This document shows positions 13,016 to 26,172 of a stretch of 64,000 bases of DNA, one piece after another. The notes under the pieces are model-generated. The model did not search any database and was not told where the DNA came from. It saw only the letters and a program-made list of their open reading frames with translations. Source of the stretch: Fusarium oxysporum f. sp. lycopersici 4287 (lineage: Eukaryota > Ascomycota > Sordariomycetes > Hypocreales > Nectriaceae); the NCBI RefSeq assembly GCF_000149955.1, contig NC_030989.1, forward strand, positions 2,117,839 to 2,181,838. Direction: 5' to 3'. Position numbers and translations under genes: made by a program. Within the stretch, counting starts at the first letter, position 1. Each line of letters begins with the position of its first letter.

Positions 13016-16000
13016 GTTTACTTGTCGGGGTCAGAGCGTTGCGTCCGAAAGATATTTGGGTGAATATTGTGAAGTTAAGTTGAAGCGCACACGAACCGTG
13101 GGGTTGGGTCAAATTTCCAGTGACTCAATCAACGGAACCTCCCCACCTCACCTCGGTGTAGGGGCTCTCACCTTGGTGAATTGGTTAAGCTGCTCTGCTG
13201 AGGTAATCATTCAAACCCTCCACTGTCAAAGCACTCTATCGCCCGTTGATCTTCAACGACCTGCCGTGGAAATAATATTACCCGACGCCGAACGATGAGT
13301 CCCGATAGACTTCGGTGGACATTCCAGAGTTCACTTTATTATACCAGGCATAACAGTTCAGCTCGCTATATCCGGACCCTTGACTGTAACACGCGGACCA
13401 GTCAAATCCTGAAAACACCCAACACTCACATATTTGTTACCTACAAAAGGTACCTCAGTACGTAGTCGTGATTCCGCTTTGTTTGTTTCTCGGCAAGCGT
13501 AGACGAGCACCTAAGTTTCGCTTAACAAGGAGCTATTGGTTTTGGGGGAAGGGGGTTGACTCTTAACAAACAGCTGACACTCGAAAACTGGTTCGATAAT
13601 GGCGTCTCTCAATGAAGCCCGTTCGCGCACGAGCCTGGTGGCATATGAACGACAGGCACATGCTCAGGAACAAGTAGTACTCATCGAATGGGAAGACTTG
13701 GTGTCGCTTCGGTTCCGGGAGGCGGTAGCGCCCGATCGGGGACTAAACTAGAGAGGCAACATTTATTTATGCGGCTTCGCCGGCGGTCCGACAAGTTTCG
13801 GGTCGTTTGATTTCTTTTTTGGCATCTTCCCTATTGAGCAGGGAAAATAATAAATAACATCTGCTAAATTAGAGGGTAGATGGGGCTTTCGGCAGCTGGA
13901 ATTGTCCAAGCATTAACTGCAGAGTTGTCCCTTGTTGGATCCGGTTCCTCGACGAACGAGGGAAATGTCCGAGACAATGAGAGATCACAACTTGAAATAT
14001 GATAGTCACACTTTCCATCGCCCTCAGCGATGAGACTACCTACCATGTAACGAAACCTTGCCGGCCGCGAGCTGGCTGTGGATTAGTGTGGCTGTCAAAT
14101 TTTGTTTGCGTTCAGTGCATTCACTAAGGCATCCGCAAGTGTCTTTCAGATGTCTTGGGTCCTATGTCTCGGTCGTAGAATTTTAATGCAGATGTTTCTC
14201 AGTTTAGATAGTCGCAAGTCAAGTAGTTTGCGGTGGTAACCGAGCTTTGTAGATGCCCTCGACCAAGCTCACCTTGGGTAGGTGTAATGATCTTGCGAAA
14301 TGTACATCCAAACGTTGCCCTATTGTCATTCATGGGTATAAACTGTAAATGATGGTTTTAAACCAAGGCCAGGCCAATAAAAGTCTTCCATCTGAGGGTT
14401 TTCAATAGCTACCAAGGTAAGGCAAGTCTCACGAATTCAGGGTCCTCTCCCCCTGTCATTAAACAACCCTGCAAATAGGCCCTAATTCAAAAGAACTAAT
14501 AAAAGAATGATTTCTGAAGTACGTGAGCGCTGGACCCTCCCTTCTTTCCCCTTTTAAGGAATTCTCAGCCGTGCACTGTATTAGGTCGCCAGATTAGTTT
14601 TAGGCAGGTGATAGATTGCGATTTCCATATCTGCGGTTCGTGCACAGTGTGCCCGCATCCGTTCATACAGTTGCAATGGAGGTAGCTACCCGCTTCGTTC
14701 TCGCCCTCGTTCTTTGCCAACGGCCACGGTCTCGACCGATCATGGACCTCTCGCTTGTTTCTATCTTGACCTCCACATTTGAACAAACTATCGCTTCCCG
14801 ATGGAGGATCTTGGGGTTCAAGAGTCTATCTTGACGTTCAACAAGATGCGGCAGTCGCTTCTTCAACACCCTCTACCCGACGATCACTAAGCACCTGGAC
14901 CGTACAGTATAGGACAGTGCTCGATATCCGATAACAGAAATAGACGCGAAAAAGAGCAGGCTAAAAAGAAACATGATCATACCCTGGTCTGGTATTGCTA
15001 GATCGAGTTCCGGCTTCCACTTTCGATGTTACTCAACATTGCTTGGTCTCTATTCAGCTTCGTTGATCTCCCTTACGGCTGAATCCGTACCATGGCATGT
15101 GAGGAAAGACGACCATTCCGGGCAAGGACACCACTAAGACGTGATACGCTGCGGCCAGTATTCAAGCATTGGCTGAGGCTGAGTGTGTCGTCTCAGTTCT
15201 TGGCTGACCTTCTATAATTCTAATTCGACGATAACCGAAACGCCTACAGCAAGTGGCCAGTAGCGGACTGATTCCTCACTCTCTCATAAGCTCTTGTCCT
15301 GGAACGTTTCCCTCATGTCTTTTCAGCTTTCTTCCAAGGCAAAGGCCAGGTTGTTGATTGAGAATTGTGTTGCAATGCAAGGTTCTCAGGTTTTCTCATT
15401 TGATTTCTCAGTATTTTATCCCTGGCGCTGTGTCGATGTCCCGATCTTCCTGCATTGTGATTCTTTTGCAGATCTTTTCACAGGGTTTCCATCACGCCAG
15501 CGCTCAATATTGGGTCCTCAGTCAACACAACCTAGATGGTGTAAGAAAACCTGACCGGCCCTCGCATTGAATCTGTATGGAAGCACCAGTCATGTTTTCT
15601 TACACCTCGAGGGGCAACTCAGTCTCGAGACAGACCCTTAATTATCCATCCCCGACAACTGGGAGTCTCATTACTGTTTAGTTAACAACGCTGGCATTTG
15701 GCTTGACCAGGGAACCGCCCAGATTAACTAACAACTATATGCCTCTATCTGGAGCCTAGAAATAGGCCGACACATTATTGATATCATTCAAACTACGATT
15801 ATGGCCATCTCATGTCAATCAATGCTGCTGTATCCGAGAGAACTATGATTGTGGCTACAGGATTTAGACAGTGGCCAGATTCCCAGACTGCTGGGTCTTC
15901 AATCCCGAGTCATGAGCTACAACCACAACATGTGTCTTCCGTTGATCGAGTGAGAGAAATTCCCAGCATTCCACAGCATGCTACAAATGCAGCCAGGAAC

Positions 16001-17612
16001 GTGGCCCCAGGACTCAACACTAGAAACACTTTACGACGACTTTCTCATCTAGTTACAGCCTGAGTTGATTGGTCACAATGAAAGTTTAAGCTGACACAAT
16101 AGCGCAAACACCCTGGACACAAAGCTGGCTAGGTGTCGATTGCAACATTAAGTAAAGAATTCTTTACCTCTGTTGTCGGTTGCCCAAGTCTTGAATAACA
16201 CTACCTGCATCCGCCTCCCTGCATGGCGCAACACGGCATGGCTTTACAAATGGAACCAAGACACGGGACAGCTCCAACAGCCTTCCTGACATAACCAAGT
16301 CAGGAGTGACGGAAACAATGGGGCTAAAGAAAGAGGAACACAAATCTGACGGACTCGTCATTCTTGCAGCAAATGTCTCGTCGTGACCAGCTTCGTGTTT
16401 ATAGTGGATACCCTGTCTTCCGTACACACGGCGCGAAAACGATCAACATGGCGCCGAAGCCAGGACAGTAGTAGAATGGATATCTCAACAGCTGGATGGT
16501 TTTTTTTTGTCACTTCTTCACCAGCTAACGATCTTCCAAACAGAGCCTAGGTCACATAGTGGCCACGGTGCGCCATGATCACCTCCACACAGTCGAATTT
16601 GGGGACGATCTCCAGTACAACCGGGCAGCCAACCAAGGGTCATGGACTGCTGTGAAGGACCAAAAAGCTTTGGATGGACACAAGGGGACACCCCACAGGG
16701 ACGGCCGCCAGACTTGTTCGCGCAATAGCGCTTCATTCCCACCGCGATCTTGGTTGAGGCTAAACCAACCTTGGCTGGAAAAGCCCACTCCGGCTCAAGC
16801 TTTTCTCTTTCGCCTTGCTCAGAGCATCAGCAGCGACATCAGCATCAGCACCAGTACCAGCAAAAGCACAGATCCCCTGCCCCAGCCTAAGTGGGAAGTG
16901 CCATCTGCTCTCGGAATAGAGCATGTTGAGCAAGCTGCGCTAGGTACTGAATACCTGGCAATATCCACATCTCCGGGCCAAGAGGTAAGTCACTACGACC
17001 CCCCGCCAAAGCCAAGCCACTCGAGTTCAGAGACAAAAGCAGGCTCAGGCTATTCCGTTCCACCCACGCCTGTGCCCACTCCCGCTCACACGGCCTCCCA
17101 ACTTTGTCTTGAGATACAACTCAGGCCCTGTCCCCGTTTCCCGTTCCTCATTCCCTCCATTTTCAGCCCCTTGGTCTTGCAATTGCGACGGCCCTCATCT
17201 ATCGCATCGTCGCCCTCGATCTCCCTGCGAAGGCCCTTTTATCCAATCTGGAGCACTCTAGCCCGCAGAGCTTTCTAGCCCCTGGACCTGCTGGTTACGA
17301 CTGAACATCAACGCGCGTCCAGCTCTCGAGTCTACATCTAGCCCTTACGCCATTCGTTATCATCTTACCTCGGCGCATCGAAAACCATTCATCCACTGTT
17401 CAAAAGAACCAGAATCGTTCTTTTTTGACTTATCGTTACCTAAGGTTCGACAACGATCAACGGCGACTCGGCCCGGTTAAACGCCTCTTCCATCCGCTAT
17501 CCGTCGAATCGACTCTTGAACAATCCGTATTGTTCTAATAGCAGACCGACGGCGAAATCATTTCGAAGCAAAAACTATAGTAGCAAAGCCACTCAATATA
17601 TAAACGCATAAC
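13016..17612. other. 4.6-kb divergent spacer between eIF2B epsilon and SKN7
   Basis: No supportable coding region was found. The SKN7 side (about 16.8-17.5 kb) is C/T-rich and looks like a long promoter and 5' leader. It contains a 239-codon open frame (16559-17278) of low-complexity S/P/T composition that I do not accept as a gene. The eIF2B side holds a TGACTCA site. Confidence 0.6.
13121..13127. promoter_or_regulatory. Gcn4/Cpc1-type site TGACTCA upstream of eIF2B epsilon
   Basis: This is a perfect match to the bZIP (Gcn4, Neurospora CPC1) consensus TGA(C/G)TCA, located 106 bases before the eIF2B epsilon start codon. Such a heptamer is expected by chance about once per 8 kb, so function is an inference. 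Confidence 0.4.
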
Positions 17613-19690
17613 ATGTCTGGTGACGGAACCTCAACCCCCGGGGTTGGTGGCAGCAATGCCAGCGAGTTTGTAAGTCAACAAGACAACAGTGGCTGATTAC
17701 ATCACAACTAACACCTCTGATAGGTTCGCAAGCTTTATCGGTATGGCTACTTGTAGCTGCCTGTGTATGCAATGCTAACAAATTCAAGGATGCTCGAAGA
17801 TCCAGCGCATCAAGATGTTGCGCGATGGGGAAAAGATGGCGATACGTTCGTTGTTGTTGAGGTAGGCTTGAGCTGAAATTGGCTACAATCATCAAATACT
17901 AACAGCGCTAGAATGAAAAATTTACACGTTCAATCCTGCCTAAGCACTTCAAACACAGCAACATGGCCAGTTTTGTCCGACAATTGAACAAGTACGATTT
18001 TCATAAAGTGCGACAAACAAATGACAGTGGATCTGCGGCCAATGGCGCCAATGTGAGTTTACCTGACCATTAGATGTTGAAGCCAATAATGACCAAAAGG
18101 TTAGACACTCGAGTTTAAGCATCCCAATTTCAGGGTGGGCAGCAAGGATGATCTCGATAATATTCGTCGAAAGGCCCCAGCACCTAGGAGGACACAAGCC
18201 ACAGAGGACTTCACAACCAGTCATCACATCAGCGTCATGACTGAACAACTGACAGCTACCCAGCAGCAAGTGCAACAACTCCAGGAGCTTTTCACCGAAG
18301 TGTCTCAAACCAATCGACTTCTTGTGAACGAGGTTCTGACTCTGCAAAAAATGCTCAATGCGCAAAAGCAATCACAGCACGAAATGCTTAATTTCCTCTC
18401 ACCTTCAGGCAATCGCCATCAACAGGGCATGCACCTCAACGTCGGAACATCTCCTCTGGATGGCAGTGACGATTCGGCACCAGAACTGCGACGGGCTCGT
18501 GAGCTTCTGTCTAGCGTGACGCCTGATCAAATTGCCGACCGAGAGCTGGAACGTCTTCAGGGCGTATATGGATCTCCGGCAGACTCCGCAGTTGTCATCC
18601 CACAAGCTTCAATGCCTATGATGCATGATCCAATGAACGACATCAACCGCTACCCCGTGTACCCGGTGGGTCAAACCGTCGGCATCGATCCTTTCCACTC
18701 GGATCACATCCACAAGATCCCTTATGCGATGCCGAATGAGTCCAGCGCCAACGCCATGCAGGAGGTTCCTGCTCCCCAGCCCATCAACATCCAAACACAC
18801 GCAAACTCTAACTCGTCGACCAACTCGGCCCTCACTTGGGCGTCACGAAAACCCAGGATTTTCCTTGTTGAAGATGATCCGACTTGTGCCAAGATTGGCA
18901 TCAAGTTTCTCAAGTCGATGGGCTGTGAAGTCGAGCATGCTGTATGTGATTTTCCCAACAACCCTATTGGGCCACCTGACTGACCATTGATTAGCAAAAC
19001 GGAGCAGACGCATATAGCCGTATCACTAGTGTTGCCCGTGATCATTTCGACATGATCTTCATGGACATCATAATGCCCAAGCTGGATGGTGTCTCGACAA
19101 CTATGTATATCCGGCAAGACTGCCCTGCCATTCCCATTGTTGCTATGACGTCGAATATCCGATCCGACGAGGTCCACTGCTATTTTGAACACGGTAAGCG
19201 CTAGTCGTAGCAGGAGTCGGGAACGAACATGGGAACTAATCTTGCATGACTAGGTATGAACGGAGTTCTGGCTAAGCCATTCACCAAGAGCGGAATGCAG
19301 AAGATCGTCGAAAATCACTTGAGCTATCTCCTCAAAGGTTATGACCCTTCGACTCAACAAGAGTCAGGCTCAGGTTATGTAGTTGGTGGCGCAGGTTACA
19401 TGAACCCGCCGAGCAACCTGAACACTCCCGGCGGAACAGCTTTCAAGTTCGAGACGACGCCCACGCCGCCGGCGACTGGCGCCACTTGGTCCCCGGGACA
19501 GATGCCGCAGCAGTCTCCAATGACCGCAGGGATGGACCAGGGCTATGGCATGGTAAATGGCGCAAACCAGTACGGCCTGACGCCCACCAGCGCGAGCCGA
19601 GCTAGTTTCCCAACAAGCATCTCACAAACCAGCCAAGGGCGAATGGATGGCCAAAGCCCACCAGAAAAGCGCCAGCGCACCTACGTTTGA
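17613..19690 (+). CDS. SKN7: Skn7-type response regulator transcription factor (HSF domain plus receiver)
   Basis: This is a nuclear response-regulator transcription factor acting in oxidative and osmotic stress and cell-wall signalling downstream of the Ypd1 phosphorelay. Seven exons are supported: 17613-17669, 17724-17740, 17789-17861, 17912-18052, 18105-18941, 18995-19193 and 19254-19690, giving 586 residues. An HSF-type DNA-binding domain spans about residues 18-125 ([34 protein letters not shown]). A coiled coil follows at about 141-182 ([16 protein letters not shown]). The receiver domain starts near residue 347 with acidic residues E352, D353 and D354, the phosphoacceptor D399 in [12 protein letters not shown]427 and K449 (LAKPF). 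A Q/S/T/P-rich tail of about 110 residues completes it. Exon 2 is only 17 bases long. The three early introns all fall inside the HSF domain. The gene is convergent with POM152. Confidence 0.97.
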
Positions 19691-22286
19691 GCCACCGATA
19701 TAGTGATATGTGCCTGATGTACGCGTGACGCTACATCATGAGGAGTATGGCGTTCGGAGCGAGACAGTATGGGTATTCTAACACTGATGTCTTCTTGGTG
19801 TTGGCCGTCATGGAAGAAGGATTTTCTTGTCGTATATTTCGCATTTATGATCGGGGAGACGCGTTGAGCCCGGATCCCTTGACGAACAAAGACATCTAGC
19901 AGAGATACAAAAGGCAGATAGTTGTCCCTGGCATTGGCAGAAACGGCGCGTTCGTGGATTTGTTTCCGGTGTGTTTGGAACGTCTGATGAATAAGTTTTG
20001 ATACCTGCGATAATATCATTGTCATTTGGGTGCCAGCCCTGGCCCAGCATGCAACCTTTTCGTTTTCCTCGTGGTCCCAAGGTGCCGAGTTACTGAAATC
20101 CATTTCATGGGCATGCGGGCATTGTCCAGTGAAGCTTCGCACACCACCTGATCTCTCGATTCAGGCTGTATTCATATTCGACTCTTGTTTCTGCTAGCGT
20201 GTTGAGTTTGATGTTCGAATAGTTAGTTTAATCGGTAGTATATGGGTAGTATCGTGGATGGAGAGTAACATTGTGATATAAAAAGTCAAGTTACCCGCGG
20301 AGTAGATAGATGGATGGAGAAGCACGGAAATGTCGGAAACGACTGGCCAAAGTGTTTCACGCAGCAGAGAACAGATGTCAGATATAAATACCCAGCCCAG
20401 CACGTCCTCATTACAATAAGTTAACGTTTGCAAGGTTGTGTAGGTGTGGCACAGGGAGGTGCAGATCGATTGAGTTCTGGACCGTTTCGAATGGTGGGGT
20501 TGGAGCAAGTTTGGGCACACGAATTCCCTCGAGAGGCTGTATTGAGAAGGGGTTTTTGTCTGTAGTGCCATAATGTAGTATCCGTCAGCCGTTGCACCGC
20601 AGAATTGGGTGCCATCTAGGGTCTACCGTTGAGCTCTGGCTTGGCCTGGACCGTTGGGCTGTGGACTGAAATGCGGTATGAAGCCGATGTTTGTGTTGTA
20701 CGAGAGTGGATGTATCTGAATCTTGTGCAATCATGGCAGGACACCTACTTATTCTTGAGGGTTGGTGACCTAAACGATAACGCATTGCGAGCAAATTAGC
20801 TACGCGTCAGGAAGTAAATATTCCTCTTGTCTTGTTGGTGAACATCGACAATAACACAGAACCTGGTGTATCCAATTTCTATCCCCTGTCATCCAGACCC
20901 TGTTAAAACTTTGACATAGCATCGCTTTCGAATAGTCGAGACTGCGCTGCTGCAGACTAGAAGGTCGAGACAAGACACTACCGAGGCCAGGACCAGTCTT
21001 GGCACTAAATAACATGAGAGATGACGTCGGCATCAATGTCATAATCATCTGAGAGCTTTGTTGATCACATTGACCCCTTGCGCTCTGGACCTTCTTCTGT
21101 ATCCGTGCTATAGCCAATGCCTGTGTCTCTCATCAAATCGATAGTTGCTGATCCGTCCGAGCGGGCCTAGGAATTACTATTATTTATTGTGCGTAGGGCT
21201 CCGAAGTAACCCTCCAGACCAAGCACACTTGCCTACATGAGCAACCGTTGAACTTGTGGCGGCAAGGCAGAACAAGTGCACCCCGTTGAAGGGTGGTAAG
21301 CATGTCACCACAAGCTTGAGATTCGACCAGAGGTATTGAAGATAAGGCCCAGAACGATTGCTTATCCCATCTCCCGGGCTCCGGATCTAGAATGGCCAGT
21401 CATATGTATTGGAGCCATGCCGAACCCTCTCTGTGCGTGAAACGGTGAGAATCGAAACACAAGAGAGGCCCCCCCCCCTTACGACTGTGTTGAGCTGATG
21501 ATACTGAGCATTCTGCACACCTCGCGCCCCAATATGATAGTCTTGTAGCTTGCTACCTGCCAGTAAGAAACTGGCCTGCAACCGCTCCGTAGTGTTATCG
21601 AAAAGAACCTGATTGGAAATAGTCCACGAATGAATAATTTGGATCTCCTGCTCGAGACCTGAATCGATTGCTGATAGCCCTGACCAGTGGGTGTGTTTAT
21701 GCTAAACGGATGGGGCTGGACAGACACTGGCGCTGGTATGAATTCTTTGGCCTGGCTACAGAGCCAGCCACGGACAAGTGCTTCGACCCATCCAGACTCC
21801 CAAAAGACTCTGTAGCCTGATGCAAGTAGCAGGGGGGAGATTCATCCTCACATTTGAACCGATCGCTCCTGATAAGAGAGTCAGGCAACGACAGTTCAAA
21901 GGGATCTGCCTCTCAATAACAAGACTCAACATCCATTTCTGCTCAATGGTGCGGAAAGATGAAAAATTCATTGCATAAATATGTTGTGTTGATAGAGGAC
22001 GAGAAGAAGACGGCAAAGTCCGTGGCTGAAGACTATCTTCCTTCTGTGAGACAAGCACTCCTTTCTCTGAACGTAACAAGTCTTACTTATTCAACCTAGC
22101 TCTGATTAACCCTACTTAACGCCATGCCATGGTATAGATGCATATATACAACTCAGTGTCCCTCCTCATTGTTGTTCGTCCTCGCCCCTGGCAGTACAAT
22201 CCGTTCATTACCTATCAAACAGCCAAAATGTCAAAATTTTCAAACTATCTTTGCCCCATATCATTTCTCAATCTGTCTTAACAGCT
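19691..22286. other. 2.6-kb convergent spacer between SKN7 and POM152
   Basis: It holds the 3' untranslated ends of both neighbours and otherwise no supportable gene. A 153-codon antisense frame (19681-20142) abuts the SKN7 stop but shows no recognisable domain. A run of ten C lies near 21.47 kb. Confidence 0.6.
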
Positions 22287-25200
22287 CTATCTTCTTTGTT
22301 TTTTCTCCACCTGCTGAGTTGAGAACGAGCAGAACTTGTCCTTGATCGCAACAACCTCGTACGTGCCCTCCTGGCTCGCCTTGACCACCTTGCTGTGTTC
22401 ATAAGATACATCATGTCTTGTTTCGAGGACAACACTGCGTTGGCCCTTCTTGGCGTTGGAGCTACGTGTGTAGGTGAACTCGAAGGGCGGCGTGCCCCAG
22501 AACTCAAACAAAATATCCACTTCATTGCCTTCGTGGATGTCCACACGAGATTGTTTGCCACGGCTGATCTGAACACTGGGCAGCGGGTGGATAGTCTTGG
22601 GGATGTTTACCGCAGCACGGCACTCGCTGGCCTTGTCCGAGATGCTAGTGATGATGAAATCGCCAGGCTTCTCCGCAATACGGCGGAAGTTGGTCGTTTG
22701 CGACTTAGCATTCCATCGGCCGTTGAAGTCGTATGAGATGTCGAACGGAGGTGTACCAGATAGAGTATATGCAATACGCTCGCCAACGCAATAGTCGCGT
22801 CGAGACTCGAGAGGGTAGATGGATGGCGCCTCGTAGAGGTGGATTTGCACTGAGGGCCCTCCAATCTCGTACTTGCGCTGGCAGCCTCGAGCGTCTCTAA
22901 CAGTACGAATGCGAACCTGCTGGGCACCGAGACGGAGGTGCTGGCGAGGAATCCTGATACCATACGTGTTTGAGTCGATCGATGGAATTCGATATGTCTC
23001 GGCGGGCGAGCCAGCCTGGTGCTTGATCTCAACCTCGACATAAAAGGGAGCAACTCCCGTGAGCTTGATCGGGATCTTGTCCTCGTGTTCCTGCTCTTCC
23101 ATGCAATACTTAAACGACTGACCTGGCTTTGTAAACCCAGCAGCAGGCTTGGCATTCACGCGCTGCGTAACAGTAAGAGGACTGAAGTTCTTATCGCTGT
23201 TGTAGAGATTATCGGCAAGAGCAGAGAACTTGTAGGTATAGTCGCCAGCCTTGGTGGTATCCATAGAAATGGCTGCCTTGGCGAGGGCGGCGTCGAAATC
23301 CTTTCGTGTGAATGCCTTTGCGCCCTGGAATGACTTGTGGGTAACCTCATATTCGACATGATACGGGGGTGATCCTGTAACTAGTCAGCGAGAATCTCGG
23401 GTTAAACGCTGCCGACTGCTTACCTTTGAGATTGACTTCGAAGCCGTCAATGTCTCCTTCACAGATGTCTTGCTTGACGAAGGTGTTGCCGTCTGAAGTG
23501 ATACTGGGAGACTCCACAATCGAGATCTCTGGTCTAGGGAACCAACCCACCTCGAAGCGGGATGCTGTTGGCACGACAGATCCAGGGCACTGGCTATCTC
23601 GCACATCCACCAATTCATAGACGCCCTGTGACTTGACAAGCAAGTTGTCGTTGGCGTTGTTGGCGCGCTTGGTCAACACTTCGCCATTACCGTTAAGGTT
23701 CCTGTAGCTGATCTCGAAAGGAGGTTCTCCCTCGAGACGGAGGGGCAGTCGTAGGTGAGTATCTTCCACGGCCATGATCTTCTGCTTATGTTCAACAAAG
23801 CCAAAGGCGGCTCGTGGTTGCTGGCGTCGTACAGCAATCTTGACTTGGTCCTGGAGGAAAGTTTTACAACCTCGCTTATCCTGGACACTGCTCAACGCAA
23901 GAATATACTCTCCTCCCTTACGGAGGGTGTTGGTCTTGATCCTGAAGCTATTCTCCTGAACACTGGTGACTCGCTCAGACTTGCGTTTACCATCATGCAC
24001 AATCTCCCATTCCAGATTGAAGGGAGCCTCGCCGTAAAGGAGGACATCGAGTTCAACTTCCGAGTCAAGACAAGCATTGACAACACCGGTGGTACTTGCG
24101 ATTTTGGCTGAGGCGGCAGGCTTCACAACCTGTTCCAAAACCTTGTCCTCGCCGGTGAGAGGCAGATTGTCATAAACGGCATCATCAATAGACTTGAAGA
24201 CGTATTTGTGGTGACCTGCCATCTTTGGCACCAGTTCCAGCTGAGATCGCAGACCAGAGACGCGGTGAGATTGCTTCTCGATATGCCCGTCACTGGTAAC
24301 GATGTCGTACCGAACAACGAATGGTGGTGTTCCAACGAGATCCAGGTCCACCCGCAATCCAATGGAGTTACCTGCACATTTATCAGGGATCTCCTCTGAG
24401 CGAATCGAGAGCGAAGGCTCCAATGGGTTCAGGAGAAGGCACGAAGACGGCTCCTTGACCTCACCCTTGCAAGATCCGCTCGACACAGTCTTTAGAGTGT
24501 AGAGACCTGGCTCCGAAACAAATGGCTTATCCAGTGCGTTCTTGGCGTTGTAGTTTCCAATTGAGACCTGATCGCCATGCTCACCACTGTTGGTGAGCGA
24601 GTTGATGGGTGAGAACTCCCACGTGACCTCGTGGGATGTATCGTCTTTCGAACCGGCCAGAGAGAAGTCTACAGGAAGCCTGACGGAACGGCCCTTGGCG
24701 ACCTTGAAGGGATTACGCAGGTCGCAACCATTCATGCTCGCTCTAGGTCGCTCCTTGACTTTGAAGCCGTACTTGAGGCCCTTTGAACGGGCTTTGTCAT
24801 CCTCTTCCAAGTCGCCGTATTTGACAATATTGTCGAAGGCATCGCGTACCTCATCGATCGAGTACTCCCACTCTCCAGCAGAAGTCATAGACTCGTTAAG
24901 CCCAACAGTTACCTTGGAAGGTCGCACCCAGGACGTGTCATCCTGGCTCTCCAGAACAAGACTGGAAGAAGCCGTCAGAAGAGGCGATGAGAATCCATCA
25001 GGCTGGAGACTCTGAAAGTGGAAGCTGTGGTCTTTGCCATTGATCGTACGGCTGTACACAATCTTGAGAGGGGGTGTACCGTAGACGTCTAGGGAGAGAT
25101 CAGAAAGCTCTTGAATACAGCGCTGAGGATCTGAAGAAGCTCGAATTCTGGCTTGAGGACAAGGCACGACATATGTATCCCTGGTGGCCCGCTGAACTTC

Positions 25201-26172
25201 GAGCTTGTACTCGTCCAAAACCCTTCCAAGTCGATAGACACCTGGTTTCTTAACAGGATAGTCCCACTGAAAACCGGACATAGTCTGATCGGCGGTATGT
25301 TCTCGAATTTGCTTGGCTACCCTGTTGACCTCCCGGCTCGAAATCTTGATTATTTCCTCCTTGTTCGTGTCGAGATCAATGCGAACTAATTCGATTTCGG
25401 CAGGGACAGTGGCATTGAAGTAAATGGGTAAAGATGCGACATTCTTTGGCTTTGCGCCTAGGCAGAACGGCGCTGCTTCGGGATTGAGGATGGCAGAACC
25501 CTCAGGCAAGATGTTGATAATCTGCTTTCCCATGATGAGGGAATGGTTGTTAAGAATGGTCGAGACTTTGACATTATGCTCCGAAACTGATAATTCGCGG
25601 TCGTAAAGAACTTTGAAGAAGCCCAGAAGCCATGAGTGCAGTGGAATCTTCAAATGAATTAGTTTTGCGGTTCAGTATTGTGACGATGTCCGAGGGCTTA
25701 CAGGGATGTTGAACATGAGCATGTAGTTAAATATCAGTTGTAAGGAGAAGATAGTGGTAACGACAGGCTGGGAGAGCTCAAGCCAAGGTATCCTCAATTC
25801 TGGTACACCAAATAGGAAGACAAAGTCGATAAAGATCCATTTCAGGAAGAGGAGCCAGGAATAGTCGCCATCTTCAACCACCTGAAGCCAATCATAGAAC
25901 TTCCAAGCCCACAACAAGACGTAGACGCCAAATGCATAGAGACGTTGTTGGGGAGCATCGAGAACGGTCAGAGGAATGACAGGCTGGCTGACGGCGCCCT
26001 GAGGCTGCGTATTCTCAGGTGCAAGAGGTAGAGAAGGTGACCTCGCTGAAGAGCCCTTTCCGTATGATGGTGAACCGGCTGAGCTAGGAGTCTGTGGGTT
26101 GTTGTGTCGTCGAGCAGCGGTAGCTGGGGTAGCTGGGAACCCAGACCGCAGGCGGGGAGTCGATGTGCTCAT
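22287..26172 (-). CDS. POM152: nuclear pore membrane nucleoporin Pom152
   Basis: This is the transmembrane ring nucleoporin that anchors the nuclear pore in the pore membrane. Exons are 25702-26172, 23424-25647 and 22287-23374 (introns of 54 and 49 bases), giving 1260 residues, the usual length in filamentous fungi. The N-terminal 75 residues are S/P-rich and cytoplasmic. Three hydrophobic segments at about 80-100, 108-125 and 137-157 ([44 protein letters not shown]) are the membrane region. The rest is luminal and built of Ig/cadherin-like repeats marked by a recurring G-x-x-P-[FLY] turn: YGTPPL, VGTPPF, YGEAPF, EGEPPF, KGSPPY, TGVAPF, SGTPPF and WGTPPF, with one further degenerate unit. The second intron joins LK to [11 protein letters not shown], preserving one repeat. 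It is divergent from the UCH gene. Confidence 0.95.

Noticed and set aside
19681..20142. 153-codon frame antisense to the SKN7 3' end
   Set aside because: It stops exactly at the SKN7 stop region and has no recognisable content; more likely a chance frame in the 3' untranslated region.
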